Assembly (NCBI RefSeq): GCF_003933745.1
Contig: NZ_RSEB01000005.1
Coordinates: forward strand, 374,475-438,474
DNA: 64,000 bases
Reading direction: 5' to 3'
From: Glycomyces terrestris
GTDB taxonomy: Bacteria; Actinomycetota; Actinomycetes; Mycobacteriales; Micromonosporaceae
Shown here: one piece after another, positions 25,316 to 34,048 of the stretch
How positions within the stretch are numbered: the stretch's first letter is position 1
Layout of the letters: each line of letters begins with the position of its first letter
The notes under the pieces: generated by a model
What the model was told of the DNA's origin: nothing
The model's database searches: none
What the model saw: the letters and a program-made list of their open reading frames with translations, nothing else
Program-made: the position numbers and the translations under genes

Positions 25316-26512
25316 ATGGGTCTTGACGACGACGGCATCGCCGGCATCACCGGCGACCGTCTCCCCGACGAGCGCCGCATCGAAGGCGACCTGAGCGAGT
25401 CGATCCGACCCGGCGGGGCCCTCTGGGCGCTCGCGTCGGCCGGACCGCAGCTGCGCGAGTCGGCCGCGCTCGCCGCCGACGCCGGACTCGGCGCCCTCGC
25501 CGAGGAGGGCCGGCCCCGGGCGCTCGTCGTCGCGGGCGTCGGCACCGCCGCCCGGACCGGCGACATCCTCGCAACCGTCGCCGGGCCCCGCTGCCCGGTC
25601 CCGATCCTCGGCCACCGCTCCGCCGGCGTCCCCGGCTGGGTCGGCGCCGCCGACGTCGTCATCGCCGTGTCCGCGTCAGGGCGCAGCCCCGAGGCGCTCG
25701 CGGCAGCCGAGGCCGCCGCCCGCCGCGGCGCCCGCCTCGTCGCCATCGGCGCCCCCGACTCCGAACTCCAGTCGCTCGCGGAGCGCGCCCGCGCCCCGTT
25801 CGTGGCCGTCCCGCGCCGCGCCCCCGCGCGCCTGAGCCTGTGGGCGCTCACCGTCCCGGTCCTCATGGCCGCCAGGGAGCTCGGGCTCGTCAGCCTCGTC
25901 GAGGCCGACATCGCCGAGACCGCCCGCCGGCTCGACGAGGACGCCGAGCGGTGCCGCCCCGACGCCGACGCGTACGTCAACCCGGCGAAGGAGCTCGCGA
26001 TGAACCTCGCCGGGTCCATCCCGGTCGTGTGGGGCTCCAGCCCGCTCGCGGGCGTCGCCGCCCGCCGCTTCGGCGACATGCTCGCCGCGAACTCCCGCTA
26101 CCCGGTCGTCTCCGGCGAGCTCGGCGAGGTCGGGCGCGGCCGCGTCGGCCTCCTCGACGGCGTCTTCGGCTCGCTCGCCGAGGGCCAGAAGGACATCTTC
26201 GCCGACCCGGAGGAGGACGAGGACCTGACGCGGCTGCGGATCGTGCTCATGCGCGACGACGGCCTCGACGGCGACGACTCCACCCCCAAGCCCGACACGC
26301 GCCGCGCCGACGCCGTCGCCGACCTCGCCTCGCGCCGCGGCATCCGCTGCGACGTGATCCCGGCCGAGGGCGGCTGCGCCCTCGAGCGGCTCGCCTCGCT
26401 CATCGCGGTGCCCGACTTCGCGTCCGTGTACCTCGCGCTCGCCCACGGCCTCGACCCGATGCGGGTCCCGGCCGTCTCCGAGATGAAGGACCTCACGCTC
26501 GGCGCCGAGTAG
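25316..26512 (+). CDS. SIS-domain protein, phosphoglucose/phosphomannose isomerase-like
   Basis: A 398 aa protein like Rv3256c with two sugar-isomerase (SIS) domains. VVIAVSASGRSPEALAAAEAA near residue 120 is the phosphosugar-binding SIS signature; the second half has IPVVWGSSPLAGVAARRFGDML. Position between phosphomannomutase and manA suggests a role in mannose-phosphate interconversion, but the typical isomerase catalytic set is not clear to me. AAGGAGG precedes the ATG; a strong terminator follows. Confidence 0.82.
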   Translation: MGLDDDGIAGITGDRLPDERRIEGDLSESIRPGGALWALASAGPQLRESAALAADAGLGALAEEGRPRALVVAGVGTAARTGDILATVAGPRCPVPILGHRSAGVPGWVGAADVVIAVSASGRSPEALAAAEAAARRGARLVAIGAPDSELQSLAERARAPFVAVPRRAPARLSLWALTVPVLMAARELGLVSLVEADIAETARRLDEDAERCRPDADAYVNPAKELAMNLAGSIPVVWGSSPLAGVAARRFGDMLAANSRYPVVSGELGEVGRGRVGLLDGVFGSLAEGQKDIFADPEEDEDLTRLRIVLMRDDGLDGDDSTPKPDTRRADAVADLASRRGIRCDVIPAEGGCALERLASLIAVPDFASVYLALAHGLDPMRVPAVSEMKDLTLGAE

Positions 26513-26527
26513 CGGACCGCGCGCTCC

Positions 26528-26558
26528 AGGCCGCGGACGGCACCGCCGTCCGCGGCCT
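26528..26558 (+). terminator. Terminator after the SIS gene
   Basis: Perfect 14 bp stem (AGGCCGCGGACGGC and complement) with loop ACC and TT after it. It separates the upstream operon from manA. Confidence 0.7.
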
Positions 26559-26598
26559 TCCGCGTCCGAGGCCGTGAGAGACGCGAGGGCCGAACCGA

Positions 26599-26604
26599 TA
26601 GAGT
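26599..26604 (+). promoter_or_regulatory. Putative -10 (TAGAGT) of manA
   Basis: TAGAGT lies about 36 nt upstream of the manA GTG and downstream of the preceding terminator, leaving a leader that includes the ribosome site. Confidence 0.4.
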
Positions 26605-26639
26605 TGAGGCCTCCGGACAGAGACAGGTGAGGAGCGGCG

Positions 26640-27788
26640 GTGCAGGGGCTCTACGGCGTCATCCGCAACTACGCGTGGGGATCGCAGGACGACATCGCCA
26701 GGCTCCAGGGCCGGGAGGTCCCCGCGGACCTGCCCGAGGCCGAGGAGTGGTTCGGCGCCCACCACAGCGCGCCGTCGACCCTCCACGACGGGCGGCCCCT
26801 CGACGCCGCGATCGCCTCCGACCCGGCCGGGATGCTCGGCGAGCGGACCCTCGCGCGGTTCGGCCCCAAGCTCCCGTTCCTGCTCAAGCTGCTCGCCGCC
26901 GGCAAGCCCCTGTCGCTCCAGGCGCACCCGAACGCCCGCCAGGCCCACTCCGGCCACCAGCGGGAGATGCGCATCGGCATCGACGCGGCCTACCGCAACT
27001 ACGTGGACGACAACCACAAGCCCGAGATGCTGGTGGCGCTCACCGAGTTCCGCGCCATGTGCGGCTTCCGCGACCCGCTCGCGGCCGCCGCCGACATCGA
27101 GGCCCTCGGCGTCACCGAGCTCGAAGGGCTCGCCGCGACCCTCCGCGACCGCAAGGCCGGGCTCCGCAAGGCCGTCCCCGACCTCCTCGGGCTCGCCCGC
27201 GACGAGTGCCGCGCGATCATCGACGCCGCCGCGAAGGCCGCCTCCGAACTCGACACCGACGACGGCGCCGACCTCGTCATGCTCGCCCGCACCTACCCCG
27301 ACGACCCGGGCGTCCTGGTGAGCCTCCTGCTCAACCACATCACGCTCCAGCCCGGCGAGGCCGTGTACATGCCGGCCGGGAACCTGCACGCGTACCTGCA
27401 CGGTTTCGGCGTCGAGGTCATGGCCGCCAGCGACAACGTGCTCCGCGGCGGCCTCACGAACAAGCGCGTGGACGTCCCCGAGCTGCTGCGCGTCCTCGAC
27501 TTCCAGGCCATGGCCGACCCGCGCGCGGCCGCCGAGGACGACGGCCCGGTCCGCACCTGGCCCGTCCCCATCGAGGACTTCGCGCTCCGCCGCGTCGAGC
27601 TCACCGGCGGGCCGCAGACCATCGCCGTCGACGGCCCCCGCATCTGCCTGTCCACCGGCGGCAGCGTGACCGTCGCCGACGACGACGGCGAGTCCGCCCT
27701 CGCCCCCGGCCGCGCCGCGTTCTCCACCGGCACCGCCGGCCCGCTCGTCGCGAGCGGCGAAGGCGAACTCTTCATCGCCAGCGCCTAG
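26640..27788 (+). CDS. manA: Mannose-6-phosphate isomerase, class I
   Basis: A 382 aa zinc enzyme converting fructose-6-phosphate to mannose-6-phosphate, the entry to GDP-mannose synthesis. Family landmarks are IRNYAWGSQDDIARL at the N-terminus, LSLQAHPNARQA with metal-binding Gln and His, DDNHKPEMLVALTEF with Glu ligand, and VYMPAGNLHAYLHGFGVEVMAASDN (read as a block around residue 245) with the last His. GTG start with GAGGAG. Confidence 0.94.
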   Translation: MQGLYGVIRNYAWGSQDDIARLQGREVPADLPEAEEWFGAHHSAPSTLHDGRPLDAAIASDPAGMLGERTLARFGPKLPFLLKLLAAGKPLSLQAHPNARQAHSGHQREMRIGIDAAYRNYVDDNHKPEMLVALTEFRAMCGFRDPLAAAADIEALGVTELEGLAATLRDRKAGLRKAVPDLLGLARDECRAIIDAAAKAASELDTDDGADLVMLARTYPDDPGVLVSLLLNHITLQPGEAVYMPAGNLHAYLHGFGVEVMAASDNVLRGGLTNKRVDVPELLRVLDFQAMADPRAAAEDDGPVRTWPVPIEDFALRRVELTGGPQTIAVDGPRICLSTGGSVTVADDDGESALAPGRAAFSTGTAGPLVASGEGELFIASA

Positions 27789-27804
27789 GTCTCCAGACGA
27801 GAAG

Positions 27805-27835
27805 ACCGGCCCGGCCTCGACGAGGCCGGGCCGGT
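27805..27835. terminator. Bidirectional terminator between manA and the GNAT gene
   Basis: Stem of 13-15 bp (ACCGGCCCGGCCTCG and complement) followed by TT on the plus strand, between convergent genes. Confidence 0.8.
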
Positions 27836-27863
27836 TCCCATCTGCAACGCGGGAATCTCCGGG

Positions 27864-28898
27864 CTAGGAGAGCTTCTTCTGGACGTCGAAGTCGCGGCAC
27901 AGCGGCCGGTAGCCGATGGCCTCGTTGATCGCGATCATGTGGTCGTTCGACTCGGCGTTCCAGGTGTGGACGTACCGCAGCTTCGGCCGGTACTGGCGCA
28001 GCGCCCGCTGGTTCGCGATCTTGAGGATGGTGCCGAGGCGGTGGCCGCGGTGCCGCTCCTCCACGATCGTGTCGTTCTGGCCGGCGTGGTCCTCGTCGCC
28101 GGGGAAGACGATGATGTCGGTCAGGCCGGCGATCTCGCCGCTCTCGACGTGCCGGACGGCGGCGGCGAGCTGGAGCTGGCCGCGGTCGGCGAAGGTGCGC
28201 TCCTCGTCGCGGACGCGCGCGACGTCGTAGACGGAGGGGCGCATGTCGAGCTCCTCGCCCATGGGCGGGTCGGTGGACATGCGCTGGCGCATGGCGGCGA
28301 CGCCTTCGACGATGTCGTCGGGGGCGTGGTTGACCCACTGGACGAGCTCGTACCCGGCGGCCTTCTCCCAGGCGTCGGCGTAGAGCTTCGCGAGGTGGTC
28401 GTCGTCGACGGCGAAGAGGTCGTTGCGGCGGTGGATCTCCTGGTCGACGACGGCGTAGCCGCGGGCCTTCGCGAAGTGCTGGCCGGCGTGGTCCTGCGGG
28501 GGCGCCCCGTCGAGGGAGTCGGAGGCGAACGCGAGGAACGTGTCGCGGCCGAGTTCGGCGGCGCGGCGCTCGGCGTGCTCGAGGAGCGCGGTGCCGACGC
28601 CCTTGCGGCGGTGGCCGGGGTGGACCAGGATCTCGAAGTTCGCGAGGTGCTGGTTGTCGGTCAGGAAGAAGACGCTCTCGGCGTAGCCGACGACGGCGCC
28701 GTCCACGAGCGCGACGTGCCGCTCGGGCTGGACCGAGGCGGGGTGCAGCAGGAGGCGCAGGCGCTGGAGGGCGGGCCGGGTCTGGGGCGCACCGGGGTTG
28801 TCGTGCGCGTACACGGCCCGCTCGACGTCGATCCAGCCGTCGACCTGTGCGCGGTCGAAGGGATCGATCGGAACGATCTTGATGTCAGGGTTGCTCAC
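27864..28898 (-). CDS. Tandem-domain GNAT N-acetyltransferase
   Basis: A 344 aa protein with two GNAT domains. The first has the acetyl-CoA loop in LVHPGHRRKGVGTALLEHA (about residues 90-108). The second has the degenerate VEERHRGHRLGTILK and the C-terminal HTWNAESNDHMIAINEAIGYRP. Architecture is like mycothiol synthase, but the substrate is unknown. The GTG start has GGGAGG 8 nt upstream, and that site is buried in an 8 bp hairpin. A long structured leader with a terminator precedes it, so expression is probably RNA-regulated. Confidence 0.82.
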   Translation of the reverse strand: MSNPDIKIVPIDPFDRAQVDGWIDVERAVYAHDNPGAPQTRPALQRLRLLLHPASVQPERHVALVDGAVVGYAESVFFLTDNQHLANFEILVHPGHRRKGVGTALLEHAERRAAELGRDTFLAFASDSLDGAPPQDHAGQHFAKARGYAVVDQEIHRRNDLFAVDDDHLAKLYADAWEKAAGYELVQWVNHAPDDIVEGVAAMRQRMSTDPPMGEELDMRPSVYDVARVRDEERTFADRGQLQLAAAVRHVESGEIAGLTDIIVFPGDEDHAGQNDTIVEERHRGHRLGTILKIANQRALRQYRPKLRYVHTWNAESNDHMIAINEAIGYRPLCRDFDVQKKLS

Positions 28899-28905
28899 GC
28901 CCCGA

Positions 28906-28926
28906 CCCTCCCGCATCTCGGGAGGG
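28906..28926 (-). promoter_or_regulatory. Hairpin sequestering the GNAT Shine-Dalgarno site
   Basis: CCCTCCCG and CGGGAGGG form a perfect 8 bp stem with a 5 nt loop (AGATG). The 3' arm contains the GGGAGG ribosome site of the GNAT gene, whose GTG starts 7 nt further on. Confidence 0.6.
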
Positions 28927-28966
28927 CTCGCAAACGAATTTCAGGATGACGCTTGCCAATCGGGGC

Positions 28967-29004
28967 AAAAATGTGCCGGGCGGCCACCCCAGACCGCCCG
29001 GCAC
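28967..29004 (-). terminator. Intrinsic terminator inside the GNAT leader
   Basis: Perfect 11 bp stem GTGCCGGGCGG/CCGCCCGGCAC with a 10 nt loop, followed on the minus strand by ATTTTT. It lies upstream of the GNAT start, so it is either an attenuator or the end of a small RNA. Confidence 0.7.
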
Positions 29005-29086
29005 TCCCCCCGGTTTGGTTTCCCCGTGGCGCCTGCGGTGATGGTCTGGAACCCGGTGGATTCCCGCATCTCCGTGACGCTGCGTA
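28967..29086 (-). ncRNA. Candidate structured RNA: riboswitch/attenuator or small RNA
   Basis: About 120 nt from the predicted start to the terminator. Possible helices are GCGUC (29080-29076) with GGCGC (29033-29029), and UGCGG (29068-29064) with CCGCA (29038-29034). A hairpin GGAAUCC/GGGUUCC with loop ACC (29064-29048) is paired throughout by a U.G wobble, whereas the plus strand would have a C.A mismatch there. That favours the minus strand as the RNA. I do not recognise a known Rfam class. Confidence 0.5.
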
Positions 29087-29092
29087 TCTGCA

Positions 29093-29150
29093 ATATTACC
29101 CACCGCCTCAGCAGTGTCAAGCAGAAACAGGGGTTGCGGCAAATTTTTTT
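29093..29150 (-). promoter_or_regulatory. Near-consensus promoter with UP-like A/T tract
   Basis: On the minus strand TTGACA (29120-29115) and TAATAT (29098-29093) are 16 nt apart, the closest match to a housekeeping sigma promoter in the window. A run AAAAAAATTT (29150-29141) sits at about -55 to -64, where an UP element would act. Predicted start near 29086. Confidence 0.65.
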
Positions 29151-29280
29151 CCGTGGCCCCTGCCACGGGGGTTGCACGGGTGCTCCGGGCCCAAACCCCG
29201 GCGTGTCGCGCGCCTCGTTCGGGGCCCGCCGCGTGGTCGGGCCCACGGTGCCGTTTCACCGGGGCCCATGGGGCGGCGCG

Positions 29281-29286
29281 TAGCAT
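29281..29286 (+). promoter_or_regulatory. -10 (TAGCAT) of ahcY, leaderless arrangement
   Basis: TAGCAT ends 7 nt before the ahcY ATG and no ribosome site is present. Confidence 0.45.
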
Positions 29287-29293
29287 TTCAGGC

Positions 29294-30739
<1,446 letters not shown>

Positions 30740-30790
30740 GCGAAGCGAGGGGACGGTAGCCGAGGCGCAGCCGGCACTACCTCGCGCAGG

Positions 30791-30821
30791 AACGGCCCGG
30801 TCCGCAGTGGACCGGGCCGTT
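30791..30821. terminator. Bidirectional terminator between ahcY and the serine hydrolase
   Basis: Perfect 13 bp stem AACGGCCCGGTCC with loop GCAGT between convergent genes. Confidence 0.8.
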
Positions 30822-30829
30822 CCGCTCGT

Positions 30830-31711
30830 TCAGACGACCGCCTTCATGATGACCGACCGGGAGATCTTGGCGAGCTGCTCGACGATCGTGACGCCCTTGG
30901 CGTAGTCGGGGGCCTTGCTCGTGAGGATGGCCATCCGCACGTCGTGCTTGTTCGGGATGCTGATGTAGCCGACGGAGTGGACGACCCACAGGCCGCCGAG
31001 GGACGAGCGGGAGTCCCAGCCGTTCTTGAGCCACACCGTGTCCCCGCTGTTCGCGGCGGCCGTGACGCCCCAGTCCTGCGAGTCGACCACGGCGCCCAGC
31101 AGGGAGCGGGCGTAGTCGACCTTCTCCTGGTTGAAGTAGCCCGTGGCGGTGAGCATGTTCAGGACGCGGAGCTGGTCGGGGGCGGTGGTCGTGGTGAGGC
31201 CCCAGCGGCAGTCCGCGGACGCCGCCGTGTTCTTGAGGCCGTAGCGCACGTGCGCGGCCTTGAGCGCGTCGCAGCCGCCGAGGAAGTTGTAGAGCTTCGT
31301 CGTGTTGTCGTTGTGCGACTGGGTGATCATCGTCCGCGCCCATTCCTTCTTCTCGGCGGGGATGGACGAGACCTTGGAGTACTTCTCCAGGAGCATCGCG
31401 AGGATCTCCATCTTCACGAGCGACGCCGTGTCGTGGATGCGGCTCTTGTTGGTCGTGATGACGCGGTTCGCGCGCCCGACGATGATCGACGCCTGGGTCT
31501 GCGTCGCGGTGGTCGCCAGGTACGCCTTGGTGCGTTCGGTGAGTTCGACGGCCAGCTCGGTGTCGGTCGGGCCGGCCGCCCAGGCCGTCGTGCCGACCCA
31601 GGCACTGGCTCCGGCGAGGGCGATGGCGCCCGGGATCGCGGCGCGGAGGACCGCGCGGCGGGAGGGCCGGGGACGGGGGGTCGGTTCTGCCTGGGGGGAT
31701 TGCAGAGTCAT
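30830..31711 (-). CDS. Tat-exported serine hydrolase, class A beta-lactamase fold (paralogue 1)
   Basis: A 293 aa exported protein. The twin-arginine motif SRRAVLR at residues 17-23 precedes a hydrophobic stretch ending near AWAAG. Active-site elements are S97-x-x-K100 (SLVK), S132-H-N134 and K229-N-G231 (in place of KTG). The general-base Glu of true beta-lactamases is not evident, so a peptidase or peptidoglycan-related hydrolase is as likely as drug resistance. It follows its paralogue by 11 nt; AGGAAG lies close to the ATG. Confidence 0.8.
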   Translation of the reverse strand: MTLQSPQAEPTPRPRPSRRAVLRAAIPGAIALAGASAWVGTTAWAAGPTDTELAVELTERTKAYLATTATQTQASIIVGRANRVITTNKSRIHDTASLVKMEILAMLLEKYSKVSSIPAEKKEWARTMITQSHNDNTTKLYNFLGGCDALKAAHVRYGLKNTAASADCRWGLTTTTAPDQLRVLNMLTATGYFNQEKVDYARSLLGAVVDSQDWGVTAAANSGDTVWLKNGWDSRSSLGGLWVVHSVGYISIPNKHDVRMAILTSKAPDYAKGVTIVEQLAKISRSVIMKAVV

Positions 31712-31722
31712 GCGCTTCCTAG

Positions 31723-32616
31723 CTATTCGTACTGGATGACGTCGCGGGCGATCTTCGCGATCTCCTCCACCACCGGGACGCCTTCGACGTCGTCCACCGC
31801 GCCGCTGGTGAGGACGGCCATGGCGACGGGGTCGTCGCCGTCGCCGCCGAGGACGCCGAGCGAGTTGACGACCCAGAGGCCGTCGAGCTGCGACTCGACG
31901 TCCCAGCCGTTCTTGAGCCAGACCGTCTCGCCTTCGCTCGCGGCGGCCGAGACGCCCCACGCCTGCTCCTCGATCACCGTGCCCATGAGCTCGCGGGCGA
32001 GGTCGGTCTGGGCGGCGTCGAGGACGCTCTCGTTGAGGGCGAGACCGGTGAGGAGGAGCTGGTCCGGGGCGCTGGTCCAGCCGACGCCCCAGCGGCCTTC
32101 GGCATCCGGGGTGGTGTCCTCAAGACCGTACCGCCCGTGCGCGGCGACGAGTGCGTCGACTCCGCCGAGGTAGTTGTAGAGGGTGGTCGCGGAGTCGTTG
32201 TGGGACTCGCGGATCATGCGTTCGAGGGCCTCGCGGTGGTCCTCGGGGATCGCGTCCACCGAGCCCCAGTACTCCATCGTCATGAGCATGATCTCGACCT
32301 TGACGATCGAGGCGGTGATGTGGGTCTGCCCGGGGTTGTAGTGGAGCCGCATGTCGCCGCGCTGCACGGCGACCGAGGCCTCGATCTTCGTGCCGCTCTC
32401 GGCGAGGTGCCCGTCGATCCGGGTCGCGAGCTCCGCTTCGAGCTCCTCGCGGGAGGGCCCGAAAATCGACTCGAGGCCGTTCTCGGAGGCGTTCGCCGCG
32501 ACCGTGGCCACGGCTCCGGCGCCGACCAGGGCGGCCGCGGCGGGCACGCCGAACCGCAGCAGGTTGCGACGGGAGGGGCGGAGCAGACGGGAGGAGGGTT
32601 CGCTTCGGCGGATCAT
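31723..32616 (-). CDS. Tat-exported serine hydrolase, class A beta-lactamase fold (paralogue 2)
   Basis: A 297 aa paralogue of the next gene. Tat motif SRRNLLRFG at residues 15-23; S103-x-x-K106 (SIVK), S138-H-N140 and a KNG triad in VWLKNGWD are all conserved. The strong match of ESHND..TTLYN-LGG-DAL and WLKNGWD between the two shows tandem duplication. TAGCCT lies 7 nt before the ATG with no ribosome site, so the pair probably begins with a leaderless message. Confidence 0.8.
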   Translation of the reverse strand: MIRRSEPSSRLLRPSRRNLLRFGVPAAAALVGAGAVATVAANASENGLESIFGPSREELEAELATRIDGHLAESGTKIEASVAVQRGDMRLHYNPGQTHITASIVKVEIMLMTMEYWGSVDAIPEDHREALERMIRESHNDSATTLYNYLGGVDALVAAHGRYGLEDTTPDAEGRWGVGWTSAPDQLLLTGLALNESVLDAAQTDLARELMGTVIEEQAWGVSAAASEGETVWLKNGWDVESQLDGLWVVNSLGVLGGDGDDPVAMAVLTSGAVDDVEGVPVVEEIAKIARDVIQYE

Positions 32617-32729
32617 CCGTCCAAGGCTAGGGAACCGGTCAAGCGGGAGTCAACGCGCCCGGAACGGAAACCTCCGTGCAGGCGTGTCTGAAATGTCATA
32701 GGGGCCCGAGGCAACCCCGAACGGGACGA

Positions 32730-32757
32730 AGGGCGTGCGGCCGGTGCCGCACGCCCT
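32730..32757 (-). terminator. Terminator downstream of moeZ
   Basis: Perfect 12 bp stem AGGGCGTGCGGC with loop CGGT, just after the moeZ stop. Confidence 0.7.
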
Positions 32758-32771
32758 CCGGGAGTCCTCGC

Positions 32772-33950
32772 CTAGTAGGTCGGCAGGCTCGGGTCGACCT
32801 GGTTGATCCAGCCGAGCACGCCGCCCTGGACGTGGACGGCGTTCTTCAGCCCGGCGGCCTTCGCGGCGGCCAGGGCCTCGGCCGAGCGGACGCCGGCCTT
32901 GCAGTAGAACACCGCCTGGCGCTCGGTCGGCAGGTCGCTCAAGGCCGCACCGGAGACGATGTCGCCCTTGGGGATCAGCCGGGAGCCGGGGATGCGCACG
33001 ATCTCGTACTCGGCGGGCTCGCGCACGTCGATGAGGTCGATGTCGCGGCCCTCCTTGAGCCACTCGGCCAGCTCGCGCGCCGTGATGGTGGAGCCGACGA
33101 CGGCCTCGGCGGCCTCGTCGGAGACCGACCCGCAGAAGTCCTCGTAGTCGATGAGCTCCTTGACGGTGGCGTTCGGGCCGCAGACCGCGCAGTTCGGGTC
33201 CTTGCGGACCTTGATCTTGCGGTAGGTCATCTCCAGCGCGTCGTAGACCATGAGCGAGCCGACGAGCGGGTCGCCGACGCCGGTGAGCAGCTTGATGGCC
33301 TCGGTGACCTGGATCGAGCCGATCGAGGCGCACAGGACGCCGAGGACGCCGCCCTCGGCGCAGCTCGGGACCATGCCGGGCGGCGGGGGCTCGGGGTAGA
33401 GGCAGCGGTAGCAGGGGCCGTGCTCGGCCCAGAAGACACTCGCCTGGCCGTCGAAGCGGTAGATCGAGCCCCACACGTACGGCTTGCCGAGGAGGACCGC
33501 GGCGTCGTTGACCATGTAGCGGGTCGCGAAGTTGTCGGTGCCGTCGACGATGAGGTCGTACTGCTCGAAGATCCCGAAGACGTTGTCGTTGTCGAGCACC
33601 GTGTTGTGGATGACCACGTTCACGTACGGGTTGATCTCGCGGATCGAGGCGGCCGCGGACTCGGCCTTGGGGCGGCCGATGTCGGACTGGCCGTGGATGA
33701 TCTGGCGCTGGAGGTTCGACTCGTCGACCGTGTCGAACTCGGCGATGCCGATCGTGCCCACCCCGGCCGCGGCCAGGTACATCAGCGCGGGGGACCCGAG
33801 GCCGCCCGCGCCCACGCAGAGCACCTTGGCGTTCTTGAGTCGTTTCTGACCGTCCATGGCGACGTCGGGGATGATGAGGTGGCGCGAATAGCGGCGCACC
33901 TCGTCGACCGACAGCTCGGAGGCTGGTTCGACCAGCGGCGGCAAACTCAT
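32772..33950 (-). CDS. moeZ: Adenylyltransferase/sulfurtransferase MoeZ (ThiF domain plus rhodanese)
   Basis: A 392 aa cytosolic protein that adenylates and sulfurates small ubiquitin-like sulfur carriers such as MoaD, ThiS or CysO. The ThiF/E1 half has GAGGLGSP (residues 48-55), DGTDNFATRY and two zinc CxxC pairs (C180/C183, C254/C257). The C-terminal rhodanese half has the persulfide Cys350 in FYCKAGVRS. Length and layout match mycobacterial MoeZ. CATTAT lies 7 nt before the ATG. Confidence 0.93.
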   Translation of the reverse strand: MSLPPLVEPASELSVDEVRRYSRHLIIPDVAMDGQKRLKNAKVLCVGAGGLGSPALMYLAAAGVGTIGIAEFDTVDESNLQRQIIHGQSDIGRPKAESAAASIREINPYVNVVIHNTVLDNDNVFGIFEQYDLIVDGTDNFATRYMVNDAAVLLGKPYVWGSIYRFDGQASVFWAEHGPCYRCLYPEPPPPGMVPSCAEGGVLGVLCASIGSIQVTEAIKLLTGVGDPLVGSLMVYDALEMTYRKIKVRKDPNCAVCGPNATVKELIDYEDFCGSVSDEAAEAVVGSTITARELAEWLKEGRDIDLIDVREPAEYEIVRIPGSRLIPKGDIVSGAALSDLPTERQAVFYCKAGVRSAEALAAAKAAGLKNAVHVQGGVLGWINQVDPSLPTY

Positions 33951-34048
33951 ACGGTCAATAATGCATAACCGGCCATGGGTTATTCCACCCGGAGCGCCCC
34001 TGTGCTCGGATTCACGCCTTGAGATTCGCTGTCCCGCATGACGGGACG

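Larger units (their letters stand above)
28899..29293. other. 395 nt region between GNAT and ahcY with RNA-type regulation
   Basis: Reading on the minus strand from ahcY toward GNAT: an A/T tract, a near-consensus promoter, a foldable RNA of about 80 nt, an intrinsic terminator, a 40 nt spacer, and a hairpin covering the GNAT ribosome site. On the plus strand only the ahcY -10 at the right end is evident. Confidence 0.55.

Noticed and set aside
28941-29246. Minus-strand small ORF in the GNAT leader as a gene or leader peptide
   Set aside because: It spans the promoter and the terminator. An internal ATG (about 29072) would give a 42-residue peptide, but its GGAG abuts the ATG and no run of regulatory codons is seen.
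28899-29293. SAH riboswitch for ahcY
   Set aside because: None of the conserved SAH aptamer segments I know is visible, and the ahcY -10 lies 7 nt before its ATG, leaving no leader.
30830-32616. Beta-lactam resistance genes
   Set aside because: The fold fits, but KTG is changed to KNG and the general-base Glu is not apparent, so resistance is not supported.
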